From NCBI GenBank assembly GCA_035771175.1, contig CM069590.1:33742821-33806820 (forward strand): a stretch of 64,000 bases of DNA, read 5' to 3'. The notes under the pieces are model-generated. The model was given only the letters and a program-made list of their open reading frames with translations, had not been told where the DNA came from and did no database searches. Position numbers and translations under genes: made by a program. The DNA is from Paratinospora sagittata. Taxonomy: Eukaryota > Streptophyta > Magnoliopsida > Ranunculales > Menispermaceae. Position 1 is the stretch's first letter. Every line of letters begins with the position of its first letter. Shown here piece after piece: positions 23,161 through 35,050 of the stretch.

Positions 23161-24820
23161 TGAGAAGAGGAAGTTGGGCTGACGACACTAAACCAAGCGC
23201 CAGATGGGAGGCAACCCATCAGTTTTGAAGTTTTATTAATTTTTATGTTTTAATTTTTAATTTTTAATTTAGTCATTGTAATATAGGATTTGAACTTCGT
23301 GCATTGACAAATTTTGTTTCTTTTCGTTTCTACCTTCTAAAGTAAGTTGAGGGATATCTTGGAGCAACTAAGAGAGACGAATGGCGCACATCCTCATCCA
23401 TTTGGGTTTAGGGGGTTTTCTAAACTTCTGTCTCTCTTATATGCCTCTGTTGTTTTTCTTTATTTGTTTATATCATGCATTGAAGACAATGCTTGCTTTA
23501 AGTTTGGGGGGAGAGTTTTGAATTTTTGTCATATGGTATGTTAGTTGTGTATGCATTAGTTTAGGTTAGGTGGTCACAATTTTTTACAATTTTAGACTTA
23601 CTTATGGAAGGCCAATGATAAGATGACACTTAAGAGTTATGAAACAATAAGAGAATGTAGAGAGTTACCTATATGTCTGTGTGCTAAATCCAATTTTTTG
23701 CTGAGAATTGTTGGAGAGACTTAACTATTTGTGCATGATTTTTTATCATTTGATTGAGATTGTTGGGAATGGACTTTGCTTGCTAAGTCATATCTTAGAT
23801 CTCTAGGGATTCTAGAACAAGTTTGATCACCACTCTAGGCGAAATCCTAGTTAACAGACCATGAGGAAGATGATTTAGGCCATGTTTGAAAACGTTTGAG
23901 CCAAATAACCTACCATAATTTTTATTGTATCCATAGTTCCCATTTTGAGCTGAATGTTGTTTTCTTTGTTACCTATGCGTGATGAACTTTGAGCTTTATA
24001 TGTTGAAATTCCCTGTTTTTCAACCTATGTACCTTATACACTTTGATCTTGTTTGAGTGTTATTATTGGAAAGGTTGAGAATGGGGAATGAAAAAAAAGA
24101 CAAAAAAAAAGAGTGAAGAAAAAGGGTAATAAAGAAAAGAAAAGAAATGTGAAGTTTGCTTGTGAGTTGTATTGGAAAAAAAAAAAGAATGATGATAAGA
24201 AGCAAACAAGAGAATGGGAAGTGAATAAAAGTGTGAATTGTAAATTGGATATATGCACTGAAAAAGATGGGTTTCTGGTTTCAAAAGTAATGTAGTGGAT
24301 GATAAAAATTGATCAAAGTGTTAAGGGTGCTTTTTGAGCTAAAATTTTCCTATTTTTCCCTACCTTTGAACGTATGCCTTACATTACAACCTATGAAAGA
24401 CCTATTAATTCTGAATGGTGTGTGATCTACATTAGTGAAGAGGGGTGTGAAAAACTTGCCTATGGAGGTCCAACTTAAACTATATATTTTGAGATCTTAC
24501 ACTTAACACTTGCTTGCACTTGTTCATGACTTGCATGATTAGTTTGATGAGATTAGTTATGTACTTATGTGTAAAAGAATCAAAAGTGAAACTTGGTGAG
24601 AATTGGGTTGAAATTCTAGACAATTCTATACTCTTGAAATTTTTCTTAGAAGTGAATATTACTTTTGGTGTAATCATGGAGGCCATGTATGTGTTTATAA
24701 TGTTGAGTTAAGACTTTAATTGTGCGAGATTGTGACTCTAGAAAGGATATGTTAATTCTGAGTTTTTAGTTTTGTTTTTCCTTTGCTTAGGATGATCAAA
24801 GTTCTAAGTTTGGAGGTATT
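23161..24820 (+). other. Tat element 3' untranslated region and PPT
   Basis: No coding sequence is recognised. It contains the GGGAGGCAACCC motif near 23208, a long AT-rich stretch and a purine-rich tract at 24080-24200 that generates the small minus-strand open frames rich in F and S. CTAAGTTTGGAGG at 24804-24816 is the likely PPT just before the 3' LTR. Confidence 0.7.
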
Positions 24821-26130
24821 TGATAGTTACATATTTAGATAGGATTTATAGCATGTTTTAGAGCATGTTTTAGGACATTTCATACATTATTGTCATGCAT
24901 CTATGTTAGTTTTAATGCATTTGATAGTTTAGGAATAAATTGGTTTTCATACATTATTTTAGTTCAATAAGTTATAATTTGATTCATTATATGTTTGAGT
25001 GTGTTTTTTATTTGATTTGTTTTGTTTTTCAGGTATTTAGATGTGTTAGTTATGGTTTTGGATAATGAAAACATGTTCTAGAAGTTACCAAGGAGAAGCA
25101 TAAAGACCCCAAGTCAGAAAGGAAGCAAAAATTGGCTAAGTCCACAAAACAACACAAATTTCAATGTTTTGGGCGCTGTGGTGGTGAACAAAAAAAGAGG
25201 ATTTCAGCACACTGTTCATGAAATAGTATTTTTAGCAATTTTTACACACATTCTAATTCGGATTTTGGATGGCTTGAGGGCTTATAATATATCAAAATTT
25301 ACGATTTTTTGAGATGAGGACATTGGGAAAGAGAAGGGAGACGGTTGGAGCAAAGTGGAGAAGAGATCGACATTAAAGACCATTGAAAATCTCTACAACA
25401 CTCTAGTTTGCTTTCATTTGTCCGGATTCATGTTTAAACCATTATTGATTGTTTTCATCTCTTTAGTTACGAACTAAACCTCGTTTCTAGAGGTGTAGAT
25501 TGATCCAAACTTGAGATTATGCCTTAGATTTTATTGTTATTTATTCTTAATGAAAGTTCTTAGTTTATTTACACTTTTCTGAGCGTAATGCTTTTGATCC
25601 CCTAATCAAGGATTGACCGATCATAGACTCGATGTAGATGCTTCACAAGAGGGTACCTTGGGTCAGAATATGGAGAGTATAGCCTAGGTTATTGTGAGAC
25701 TCACAAGGAGATCGAGACCCTTTGAAGTCGTTAGGAGGAAATCATAGAACTTAGTGAGTTGTTGTTGTTTTTGGTTTTCATCGAAAGAGTTAAACCAAAG
25801 CAACAAGAATATGCTCTAATCAATGCTCCGAAAGAGGGAATTAGAAAGGTTAGGATTTTCGATTTATAGGCTAAGGACTAGATTTAATAATTATATATTT
25901 ATATAGAAATAGTTGAGAGTGAGGTGACATCGAACCTCTAGACCAGTCCATCACTATATTCCTATCCGATTTACATTGCTTGTTAGTTAGTATTTAATTG
26001 CTACTTTAATCAGTCCATCATTCGGTTTTTATTTTCTAAATAAAATTAAGGTTAAAACACGAAAGATAATGTAGTAGATATATTATAATTTGGCAACCGT
26101 TCACTTGCAGTTTGCACACAACAAGTTTTT
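24821..26130 (+). mobile_element. Tat-type gypsy 3' LTR
   Basis: It starts TGATAGTTACAT and runs to ...CACACAACAAGTTTTT, matching the 5' LTR with point changes, a duplicated GCATGTTTTAG near 24850 and two deletions. Uniquely, it is followed not by target DNA but by a sequence that begins like the PBS and continues as tRNA-Asp. Confidence 0.87.
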
Positions 26131-26194
26131 TGGCGCCGTTTTCGGGGAACGAACTCGGGTCACCAGTGTGCCAGGCGGGTATACTCACCACTAT
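26131..26194 (-). other. tRNA-Asp-like sequence with CCA at the 3' LTR terminus
   Basis: On the minus strand it ends CGGCGCCA. It contains AGTGGTGAGTATACCCGCCT (D arm to anticodon stem), then GGTGACCCGAGTTCG (variable/T arm). Aligned by eye without gaps to plant tRNA-Asp(GUC) as I remember it, about 64 positions (nucleotides 12 to the CCA end) match with roughly nine differences; the first about 11 nucleotides are missing. The anticodon position reads GGC, and the non-templated CCA is present. It abuts the LTR exactly where the primer would sit, so I infer a copied, retained primer rather than a tRNA gene. Confidence 0.8.
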
Positions 26195-26198
26195 TCAT

Positions 26199-26406
26199 AA
26201 AGTATACCTTATGAATTCTTCTCAGGGTACTCCAAAGTCTCAACTTGGGCAACTTGATTCCTTCCTTTGAAGCTGTTGAAATATTTTCTGATTTTTTCTT
26301 TCCATGATGATCTCCCTTCTAATGCTTCATTTTGAACACTTCCATCTTCATTTTGGATCAAAGTTCTTGCTATGTTTTTTGATGTTTCTTCATCCTGCTG
26401 ATGCAT
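26199..26406. repeat. Right copy of about 208-bp direct repeat flanking the Tat element
   Basis: Matches 19012-19221. A CATA shared by both edges (19218-19221 and 26196-26199) is a possible 4-bp TSD of the insertion that includes the tRNA-like segment. Beyond the repeat, gag A continues uninterrupted, so the right copy is in its native place. Confidence 0.85.
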
Positions 26407-27363
26407 AAGCACTGTTATTTCCTCATTACCAAGCTCACTTCCACTTCTACTTGGCAAATTAGCAAGCATATCTTCTCTTTCTGATGAAGTTTCTAATGCA
26501 CTTAATATGTAATCTATTTTTTGAAAATTGATTTCAAATGGATTTGAAAACTCTTTCAAAAATTTTATTTTGTATTTCCATTTTTCAGGAAAACTATCAA
26601 GAAGATATTTAACTAAAGTAGAATGAGGAATTATTTTTCCAAAACTTTCAAGTTCATTTGATATATGATGAAATCTTTGTAAACCATCATGAGCTGATTC
26701 ATTTTCTAGAAATCTGAAATGAATGAGCATGTCTTCTAATGCTCTAATTTGATTTTTAGTTTCTTCTCTTCCTTCCATGGCTTTGAGTATATCACAAAAT
26801 TCTTTTAAGGACGTTTTCCTATGGATTGAATGTTTTAGCTATAGTGGACAGTTTCTCACTCAATTTTCTTGGCAGCTTATCATTGAAACACACTATTGCT
26901 ATGCTTACAGGTATTTACTAACCAAACTCCTTCATCTCATCAAGAATGGACTGATACCTATTGCGGGCTATATCTATGGACTCTTCCTCCAGTATTTCAA
27001 AATCTTCGAACAAACTATCATATTCCTTAAGCTTTTTATCTACGCTGACTAACTCATTTTTGAGTAATGATTTGAGAGTTTCCCAAATTTCTTTTGTTGT
27101 TTTTAAGTGATTGATCATTTCCAACTCTTCGTCAGGTAGGTTGCAGTATAGTGCATAAACAACTTGAAAGTTTAAGTTCTAGCTAAGTTTCTCAGCATTT
27201 GTCCAAGACTCTATAGGCTTGTTCGGTGTGGTGTAACTATTTACAACCATTTCCCAAAGACCTATTTTTGAGATGTGAGAAAAACTTTCATTACTCTCAT
27301 CCATTCTTCCAAATAATTTCTTCTAAATAAAGGTGGTCTGCCTAAAACTTGTCCTACTTCCAT
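26199..27363 (-). pseudogene. gag: Sirevirus-like gag of element A, broken
   Basis: On the minus strand the reading starts MEVGQVLGRPPLFRRNYLEE then WMRVMKVFLTSQK (27265-27363), the usual opening of copia gag proteins. After stops it continues with LEMINHLKTTKEIWETLKSL (near 27080-27120) and DIARNRYQSILDEMKEFG. The long frame 26209-26778 (MLIHFRFLENESAHDGLQRF, YLLDSFPEKWKYKIK, WKEKIRKYFNSFKGRNQ) follows. It is a UBN2-type gag with several stops and shifts. The C-terminal side is cut by the Tat insertion; no zinc knuckle or pol remains. Confidence 0.82.
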
Positions 27364-27430
27364 GACTTGACTTCTAGACGATATTGCCACTGTATTCAAA
27401 GAAATTGTGAGATTTCCTTGATGAGCAACT

Positions 27431-27443
27431 TGCTCTGATACCA
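27431..27443 (-). promoter_or_regulatory. PBS of element A
   Basis: On the minus strand it reads TGGTATCAGAGCA, the initiator-Met tRNA type, two bases inside the LTR end at 27446. It shows that element A runs leftward and that 27446-29365 is its 5' LTR. Confidence 0.88.
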
Positions 27444-27688
27444 CTTGTCGGCCCAGGAGTGTCCGAAAGGGGGTGAATTGGACACTATACACACTTTACA
27501 AATTATTAACTTTTTGAGAACTTTAATGGAAAAATAAAATGCAGGAAATAAGCAAGATTGACACGACTGATTTACAATGGTTCAGCTATATGCCTACTCC
27601 ACTACCCAACCTTCTCAGTCAAGATTTTCTAAACTTCACTAATTGATTCTCTTACGGGTGAGAATCAAACTGTTAAAACCTTCTCAGC

Positions 27689-28108
27689 TTCACGAGTATG
27701 AGAATAATCGTTACAATTATCAACTCATAGGTGTGAGACCTACCTACACTCTTGACTTACAGGTGCAAGAGTACCTACACTCAATTTACAGGTATGAGCA
27801 GACCTCTATCCCAATCAAAGGAATAAACACAATTTTTCTGTAGTTTATGTAACTACAGTTACAAATTTTAGATACAAAGAACATAATATACAAATCAACT
27901 TCACGGGTGTGAGAAAAACCGTTACAATGCTCAGCTTACAGGTGTGAGACCTACCTACACTCTTGACTTACAAGTGCAAGACTACCTACACTTAATTTAT
28001 AGGTGTGAGCAAACCTTTATCCTAATCAAAGGAATAAACACAACTTTTTTATAGTTTATGTAACTACAGTTACAAATTTTTTGTACAGAGAACATAATAT
28101 ATAAATCA
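27689..28108. repeat. Tandem duplication of about 210 bp inside LTR A
   Basis: CTTCACGAGTATGAGAATAA... (27689-27898) is repeated as CTTCACGGGTGTGAGAAAAA... (27899-28108), each copy including GTGTGAGACCTACCTACACT and TTTATGTAACTACAGTTACA. It duplicates the sub-repeat region plus downstream LTR sequence. Confidence 0.8.
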
Positions 28109-28589
28109 GAGTACAATCTGTATCCACTGAACACTTTACCCAAATTTCTCCTTCGACAGTGATAAATATGAAATTCAAATGTGGTGAAAATTTGAGTAAA
28201 AATAGTTCTCTTTTCTTTCAAATGATTTTCAATAATGATAAAGAGTACGCTTGATGAAAATCCTTTGAATAAAACTTGTCTCAAAAGCAATATCAAAACT
28301 TGCGGAAATATTTTTCAAAAATCACGACTGACTTTCAACAAGTTTTTGACTCAATAGATTTTTCTTCTTGTATATCACTGTTGTGAGCTCCAAAGTCATT
28401 GCACATTTAATTTGAGTTTGAATTTGAACATTGAGTCAAATGACTCTAATCTTTCATAAAAATGGTAATATTTTGTTTTGATGAAATCATTCTAGCTTGA
28501 TTTAGAATACACAAATGAGGAATGTCTAGGAGATCATGGTTCATGTATCTAAAATGTCAGCAATCAGGATGTCAGTTACGTTTTCTGAT

Positions 28590-28980
28590 TTTTTACAGTG
28601 TTGCTTGAGTGTCCTGATGGAGCTTGAGCGTCCTGATGCACACTATGTCAAAAATTGAACTTCTGTTGATTTGTTCCTTGAGCGCGCTGATACTGCGTTA
28701 GTGTCCTAAGGCTCTTAAGAACTTAAAAACCCAGAAACGCATGAGCGCACTAACGCACGATCAATGTCATGACATTCAATTGTCAGTTTCATCAGGTTGG
28801 TTCTACGAGGGCGCTCCTAAATGAGAAGCATCCTGACATGAACAAGCATAATCCAACCCATACGCCATCAACGTCCGAGCACTTCATCAGTGTCCTGACA
28901 TGCTGGCTTGTCACTAAGTAACTGGCCACTGCATGAGCATCCTGATGAGCTGTCAACGCCCTGATGGAACACTAAAAAAT
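28590..28980. repeat. Degenerate hairpin-module array in LTR A
   Basis: Modules with GAGCGTCCTGATG, GAGCGCGCTGA and GAGGGCGCTCCT remain but are more diverged than in the B LTRs; about seven can be counted. Confidence 0.6.
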
Positions 28981-29365
28981 AGATCTTTGATATTTTTCAA
29001 ATTTTCCAAACTCGATTGACCAGATGAAAGCTTGACAAATTTGGATCTAAATGACCATTGAAAGATTCATCAAAAATGATCAAAAACTAATTGAAAAACC
29101 TTCAAAATCGAATCGATCAAGATATGAGAAAAACATGCATAAAATGAGTAAATTTGCTGAGGATTATTTGAGAAAGAGTTTTACATTTTCTAGACACTTA
29201 AACCTCTTGGATCTTGATCTTAATAGCTTGATTTCCATGACCTCAGTTCTATTTAATCTTGATCTTATGATTTTACTGAAACACTTAAGCAAGATCATTA
29301 GAAAAATATGATGAGTGGTTTGGAATAATCAAAACACTTGCATCATGGGATTCCTTGAGATAATT

Positions 29366-29670
29366 GTTTATATCTTAAAAAACTGTTTCATTTAGTAAAT
29401 GACATACAACTAAGCGAACTAATGATGGGGTATTGAGACATCCTGTTGACTCTCCTGCTTGGAAGATTTTTTGATTAACTCAATCAAGATTTTGCCAAGG
29501 ATATTAGAAATGTAAGACTAGGGTTAGCAGCTGGTGGATTTAACCTATTTAGGATGATGTCCATAAGTCATAACACTTGGCCTGTTGTTTTAATGTCATA
29601 CGATTCTTAACCTATATGGTTCATGTCCATAAGTCATAACACTTGGCCTGTTGTTTTAATGTCATACGAT
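29366..29670 (+). pseudogene. CACTA (En/Spm) TNP2-type transposase, upstream part
   Basis: With one shift and one stop it reads HTTKRTNDGVLRHPVDSPAW, then RNVRLGLAAGGFNLFRMMSI, SHNTWPVVLMSYD. This is the order of motifs in plant TNP2-type CACTA transposases. It stops at 29670 where element B begins and resumes in the same sense at 49576 (LPPWLW...). The upstream side is cut by the LTR of element A. It is the oldest layer of this region. Confidence 0.85.
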
Positions 29671-29690
29671 TCTTAACCTATATGGTTCAT
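29559..29690. repeat. Perfect 66-bp tandem duplication across the B insertion border
   Basis: Units 29559-29624 and 29625-29690 appear identical by eye. Each contains CACTA sequence (GTCCATAAGTCATAACAC...), the TSD ACGAT and the first 20 bases of the B LTR. It therefore arose after B inserted and, being unmutated, is recent. Confidence 0.9.
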
Positions 29691-30274
29691 CCTTAGCACA
29701 TCCCTCAAGTATACTTGATGAAGTATATTTTGATGATCACAAACAAAGTATTTTTTGGTGCTACGAATGTTTTTCAAGAACTTGTTTATGCACCAAAGGA
29801 AAAAGCAAAAAGGCAAAGAATGACTTGATCAAGGAACTCAAAGCTTACATCCAATGATCAAGCTCGTTTCAACTAACAGACTTCAACGATCACATCACGA
29901 TTTCAAGTTCACTTCTCTCAGACATTTTGATCAAGCTTCAAGACTACCTCTCTCGATCAACGTTCAAGTCATTCAACTCCGAATTACTCTTATTGAAGAT
30001 CTCATAATGAAGAGTTGGATTTAACACTTATAAGAAAAGTGAAATACACAAAGTATTTAAGGTATATCTTTCTCTAATCGTTATTGCTCAAAATGTTTTC
30101 AAAACCATGCATATATCATTTTCATATGTTTTCTAAATCTGCATGTATTGATGTCTTAACTATATTTCAAGAAATTTAATAGTATATATTTAATTTGAAA
30201 TATACCGAGTTTTTATTCGCATGTATCAAATATTTTATCGCGAGTCAAATTTGTTTTCAAAGAGTCTTTCAGGA

Positions 30275-30965
30275 TGCTAATGAAATTGCAGCGCTCTCCT
30301 GAACTTGTTAAGTCAAGATGCTGATAGGTCATTAGAACGCTAATAACATTCAAGGTTAAATTGAACTAAATAATCAAGACACTTACTTGTATAGTAGCGG
30401 CCTCCTTTATTAGTCACCATTTGAAGTTGTCAGGAAGTTGACCAGCTCACTGAAAGATCTCTTTAAGTTCTTCAAAAAATGTTTCTTTGAGGACGATGAT
30501 GGTTATAAGTTGATTAAACTATTTGGACGATGACTGGATAGGAGCGCCCTCACTTTTGGAAATCAACTTAATAACTTTCACGACGTTGATTCTCCTTCAA
30601 CGAGTTTTTAAATGTCTTAACTTGCAAGACGGTTACATAGTAGTAGCGCCCACATGTTATGTTTTTTATCCAGTAGGATGCTCATGTAATGTAGCGCCCT
30701 CATGTTTTGTTTTATATTTTAAAGGTGATAGTAGTGCCCTCATGCACTTAATAGTTTTAAAACATAGCAGGACACTAACTGTGCATTGGCACCCTCAAGG
30801 TGTAAGTTGTCTAAACGTGATAAGTAAGTCAAGACGCTTACGAGTTAGTAGCACCCTCACTTAAGTGTTCAGCAGGACGCTTATACGTAGTAAGCACCCT
30901 CATGGAACAAAATGACAAATTTGATATTATGCATTAGGACACTGATTACTGATTCAAGACGCTAA
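30275..30965. repeat. Array of imperfect hairpin modules in LTR B (5')
   Basis: About a dozen modules of AGGACGCT/AGCGCCCTCA type lie at spacings of roughly 45-70 bp, colinear with those at 47335-48060. Confidence 0.8.
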
Positions 30966-31236
30966 TTCAACTACCGCCACTGTTCGAACAAGTACACTAC
31001 ATAAGTTTACTTTTTTAGAACAGACCTTTGCACAGAGTCCTTTTCAGACCTATCAGAGATCGTCTTTGATACATGAAATAAGTTTTTTCTAAAACTTTCC
31101 CTTTTCATGAAATCTTAAAAGAACCGGAATATAAGTGAAAATTGCAGTTGCCATTTTCATTTAACATTCTACCCGTTGTGTGCAAACGTTCATATTATTT
31201 GAACTTTAAATGTATAACGGCTATGTCCCACTAAGT

Positions 31237-31244
31237 CTATAAAG
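31237..31244 (+). promoter_or_regulatory. LTR B 5' TATA box (CTATAAAG)
   Basis: CTATAAAGA follows CACTAAGT about 270 bp downstream of the hairpin array. The 3' LTR has CTATAAATA at the same place (48325-48333). It is the likely promoter of element B. Confidence 0.65.
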
Positions 31245-31924
31245 ACCAACACGTAGGACCAAACAAATTGCCAATATGTTTGTATTGTGCCAATACTTTT
31301 TGAAAGTTAGTCTGTGTCAAAGTATTTTTCACTATCTAAACTTTCAAAGTATTTTTCACTGATACCTTGTGTATTCAAATGATTTTCATATTGAGCTTAT
31401 TTTCATAATATGTTTGAAAATCTATTTAATCTGGTAACAACTCAAATTTTCAGCACTGATTCATATCTGGTATCATTCATGCTGATGATAGAATTTGAGA
31501 AATAGTTCAAGATATACAGTCGTACTTGATTTCATATCTTAAGTACTATATTGAACTATATAAGTAGTTGCATTAAACTACTGATCGTTGAACCATAAGT
31601 TTTCATACATATGCTCTATGTCTATTTTGAAAAATGTCTGTGTCTTTGATTTACACCAGTCCTCTGTTTTTAACGTCAATATTTGTTGGGTATATTTTAT
31701 CTTTCGATAAAGCACTGATTTTCATTTCATAACGTTCATGCTTTTCGAAACTGCACTTGAGCAATACCGAACATTGAAAGGTAAATGACTTAAGGTGTAT
31801 TTCAACTTAGCGTTACCTACTTCACATTTCATATCTTTGTAATGCTATGTACTGTGCTCAATGTAAAGTGTTCTACTTCGTTAGAACCAACCAACATCTT
31901 AGTGTTGTAATGCTGGTGTGTTTC

Positions 31925-34648
31925 TGTAACGCTCGTACCTTAGGATGACGTCATTTTGACAGGCAGAGTACCTGTATACGAGTACATATACATATATGAT
32001 GCTGGATGCATGAAGTTTCGGAATGATCAGATACCTGTTCGACGTTGAAACGTGTCGAAAACGGTGTTTTGGATTAGTGGAGCTCGCTCCATGGAGGAAG
32101 AAATTTTTGTCACCGATTACATCAATAGCTTGATCTCCTAGATCCGTGGTCCGATTGAACTAAAAGTTTTTCAGCTTATTCTTCTCTGATAGATCTTCAC
32201 TATGAACAGTGAAGATCTTGATCGATTGTCTACTGTGAGTTATAAAGCTCCAAACACTGTTTTTCGAATTTTCGGATTTTCTTGCGCAATTTTGATCAAA
32301 CAGTTGGATCTCGCAATCCCACCGTTGGATTGAGCTGAACGTTTATCAGAATGTTGGTAACTGAATCATAAAACTCTTGAACGGTTATGATGTTAAATTG
32401 AAGAGTCATGCTTATAAAATTGAGTATCTAAGTGGAAGTAATTGCAGCAAAAAAAATTGTTCCTTTTGTTTACGTGTATTTTGAGCTGTGGGCCCAAATT
32501 TTTCTATAAATACAAATCAAAACTGGTTTTCTCACACTTGCTCATTTTTCCACCGTCAAGAGTGCTAGAGAGCTTGGAGAAAGGGGAAAGAAGTGGAGAA
32601 GACAAAAAGAAGAAAAAATGAGGTTTTTGGGTGGATTCTTGCTCAAGGATCATCAAGGTAACTATTTCATTCCCATTTTTCTTCCTTCCATCATTCTCTT
32701 ACAAGCATGCAACTGATTTTTCGACCTAGGGTTCTATTGAATCTCGTTTTTTAATGGGTGATTAAAAATCAAAGTTGGAATTAGGTCTTGAAATTAATAT
32801 ATGTTGACCTAGAGTGTATGGGGAGTACTCTAGAGGTGAAACCCCCAATTTCTAGCAAGAAGTTGGAGGGGTTTCATAGACTTGACCTAAAACTAGTGTT
32901 TTGACCTAGGGTTTTCTATTCAAATTTCTTGTGATTTGTATGAAATTAATGAGTAATTATGGATGTATGACACTCTAAATTACTGATCTTAAATAGGGGG
33001 AACCTAATTGTAGGGTGATTTTGGCTTAGGCTGCTATGTAAATTGACATTCTCATGCAATTTGGGGATTTCCATGTAAATTGGAGATTTTGCCCAAATTA
33101 GGGATTTTGACCTAAACCAAGTTAATTGACTAAATTGACTTTGGAATCATCTAATTGGACCTCATTTGAGTAGATTCATGGGTTTAGAATGTTTGAACCT
33201 ATGTTAATTTGGTATGACTTAGTTCAATTTGGCCTTTGGTTATGTATTGCCAAATTGGGGATTTTGACTTGAACTTAGTCAATTGATGTAATTGACTTGA
33301 GGAATAACCTAATTAACCTTTAATATGATTGAATGCTTTGTATTATAGTGTTTGGGATCATGGGAATCAACCTATGGCATTCAATTTGGGTTAGGTGTAG
33401 TCTAATTTGATGATTATATGGTTGAATTGAGCAATATGGGTTGACTCATGACTATGACTATGCTAGAATCTCAAATTGACTATAGAATTAGGTTTGAACA
33501 TGGTTATTAGCATACTTTGGCTGATCTTTAGTATTGTATGGACCATGTGTTATGTGTAGGAACCTTGGTTGGTTTGAGTAAGCCACATAGGCAAATTGGT
33601 GATTGAAGGACTCGAGGTGATTCGTGGATCTTGTAGTACTTTCTTAGATTGAAAATTGGATTGGCTAGACTTAGCCAATCAATTGTGAGTGTTCTTTTAC
33701 ATGTTGGTTTTCATATACGTGGCATTGTATTATATAACTTGTTTCAAATAGATTTATATATATGGATATGGCATATGCATGTTTTGATTTATTCATGAAA
33801 TGAAATTTGAGCATATTTTATTGGGTTACATTTGGGTAGAGTCTCCTAGCTTGATTTTCTTTTGTAAGTCTTGTAAGTCTAGAGAGATCCCCCCAGTGTG
33901 GACTTGGCAGAGGGTTCAAGGGTAGGCGCAACCGTTTTTTGATTAGGCTTGGTATAGGGTTTCGAAAGAATTGTAAATCGGTGACGTGCTCTTGGAATTC
34001 CTATTAGAATACAGGTAAGAGGTCATTCGGGCGCGAGTTTTGCGCACTCGTGTTCTCGAATTTGATTATTACCTAAGAGGTGCTAGGACTGCATTGCATG
34101 TTGTTTAAATGGTATGCATTGTCTTAATTATGACGTGATGCATTATATTAGCATGTATGTAATCTTGTTTTCATTTCCATGTTTTCTCATGTTATTTTAA
34201 ATGTTTTAATGATCTTGACATGTTTTACATAAATGCATGTATATTGCCACTTGTAGAAGACATTCACTGAGCTTGTTGTAGCTCACACCTCATCCTTATC
34301 CTTTCCAGTTCTGATAGGAAGGAAAAAGGGAAGGCTTGACTATGGAGCATTCCTTCCAGTATTTTATTGATGTGTAGGTGTTGTACAGTTTAGTATTTTG
34401 ATATATGTACATGATAACACCTAGTATTTGTATTAATAACACATAGATGGGTTGTGTATGTTTTATATTATTTGAATTTTTGGAGTTTTATACTTGGTAT
34501 TTTTGGAGATGAAATCTTTAATTGTTGTGGATCATGATTAGATGATGTTATAGGATTAATTGTATTTGGGATTTGTGTTTATGTTAGGCTAACAGGACGT
34601 CGGGTGTATCGCCAGAGGGTATCTTTAATTGTATAGTGGGTCGTGATA
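31925..34648 (+). mobile_element. Gypsy solo LTR with perfect TSD
   Basis: It starts TGTAACGCTCG and ends GTGGGTCGTGATA, 2724 bp, flanked by GTTTC at 31920-31924 and 34649-34653. Removing it restores the B LTR sequence seen at 49010-49025. It is related to the minus-strand LTR 61050-63680, sharing for example the block around GATGACGTCATTTTGAC and the end GGGTCGTGA. CACTGAGCTTGTTGTAGCTCAC lies at 34265-34286. No internal domain was found. Confidence 0.92.
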
Positions 34649-34744
34649 GTTTCTGGATTGAGACAACCAGGACAAGTGAAAGTAGTTCACTTGATGATTT
34701 CAAGATTAAAATCATATAGGTTTTCTCTGAGCCTATAAAAGAGA

Positions 34745-35050
34745 AATTGGTTCATCCTCATTTAGTAAATGGGTAGGTGTGTCCTTAACTGTAAAAATGA
34801 TAGGTTATATCTCAGCCTTAAAAGAGAAACCGGTTGTTCCTTATCCAGCAAAAGGATCATGGTTCTTCCTTAGCTAGTAAAAGGAACATGGGTTTTCCTA
34901 ATCCCGAAAAAAGGATATTTGGTTCTTCCTTAGCCAGTAAAAGGAACATGAGTTTTTCCTAATCCTGGAAAAAGGAAAATGGTTCATCCTTAGCCCGTGA
35001 AATGATAGGTTTGCCTTTAACTTGAAAAAGGGTAGTTGTAACGGTTTGGT
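34745..35050. repeat. LTR sub-repeats, CCTTAGCCAGTAAAAGGAAC type
   Basis: Seven to eight direct copies of a roughly 33-bp unit lie in the 5' LTR of B, the inverse of the units in the solo LTR at 9300-9630; the 3' LTR has them at 49085-49330. Confidence 0.8.

Larger units (their letters stand above)
27446..29365 (-). mobile_element. Sirevirus-like 5' LTR of element A
   Basis: The inner edge TGTCGGCCCAGGAGTGTCC and the block AAAGGGGGTGAATTGGACAC match the start of the solo LTR at 55026. The outer edge ATTCCTTGAGATAATTG matches that LTR's TTCCTTGAGATAACA. It contains a tandem duplication at 27689-28108 and a short hairpin-module array. At 29366 it borders CACTA transposase sequence, its insertion target. 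Confidence 0.83.

Noticed and set aside
24034..24295. Several F/S-rich or K-rich small ORFs
   Set aside because: They come from a purine-rich tract in the Tat 3' untranslated region, on both strands at once.
26131..26194. A functional tRNA gene on the minus strand
   Set aside because: The 5' quarter of the acceptor/D region is missing, the anticodon position is changed to GGC, and a CCA is encoded.
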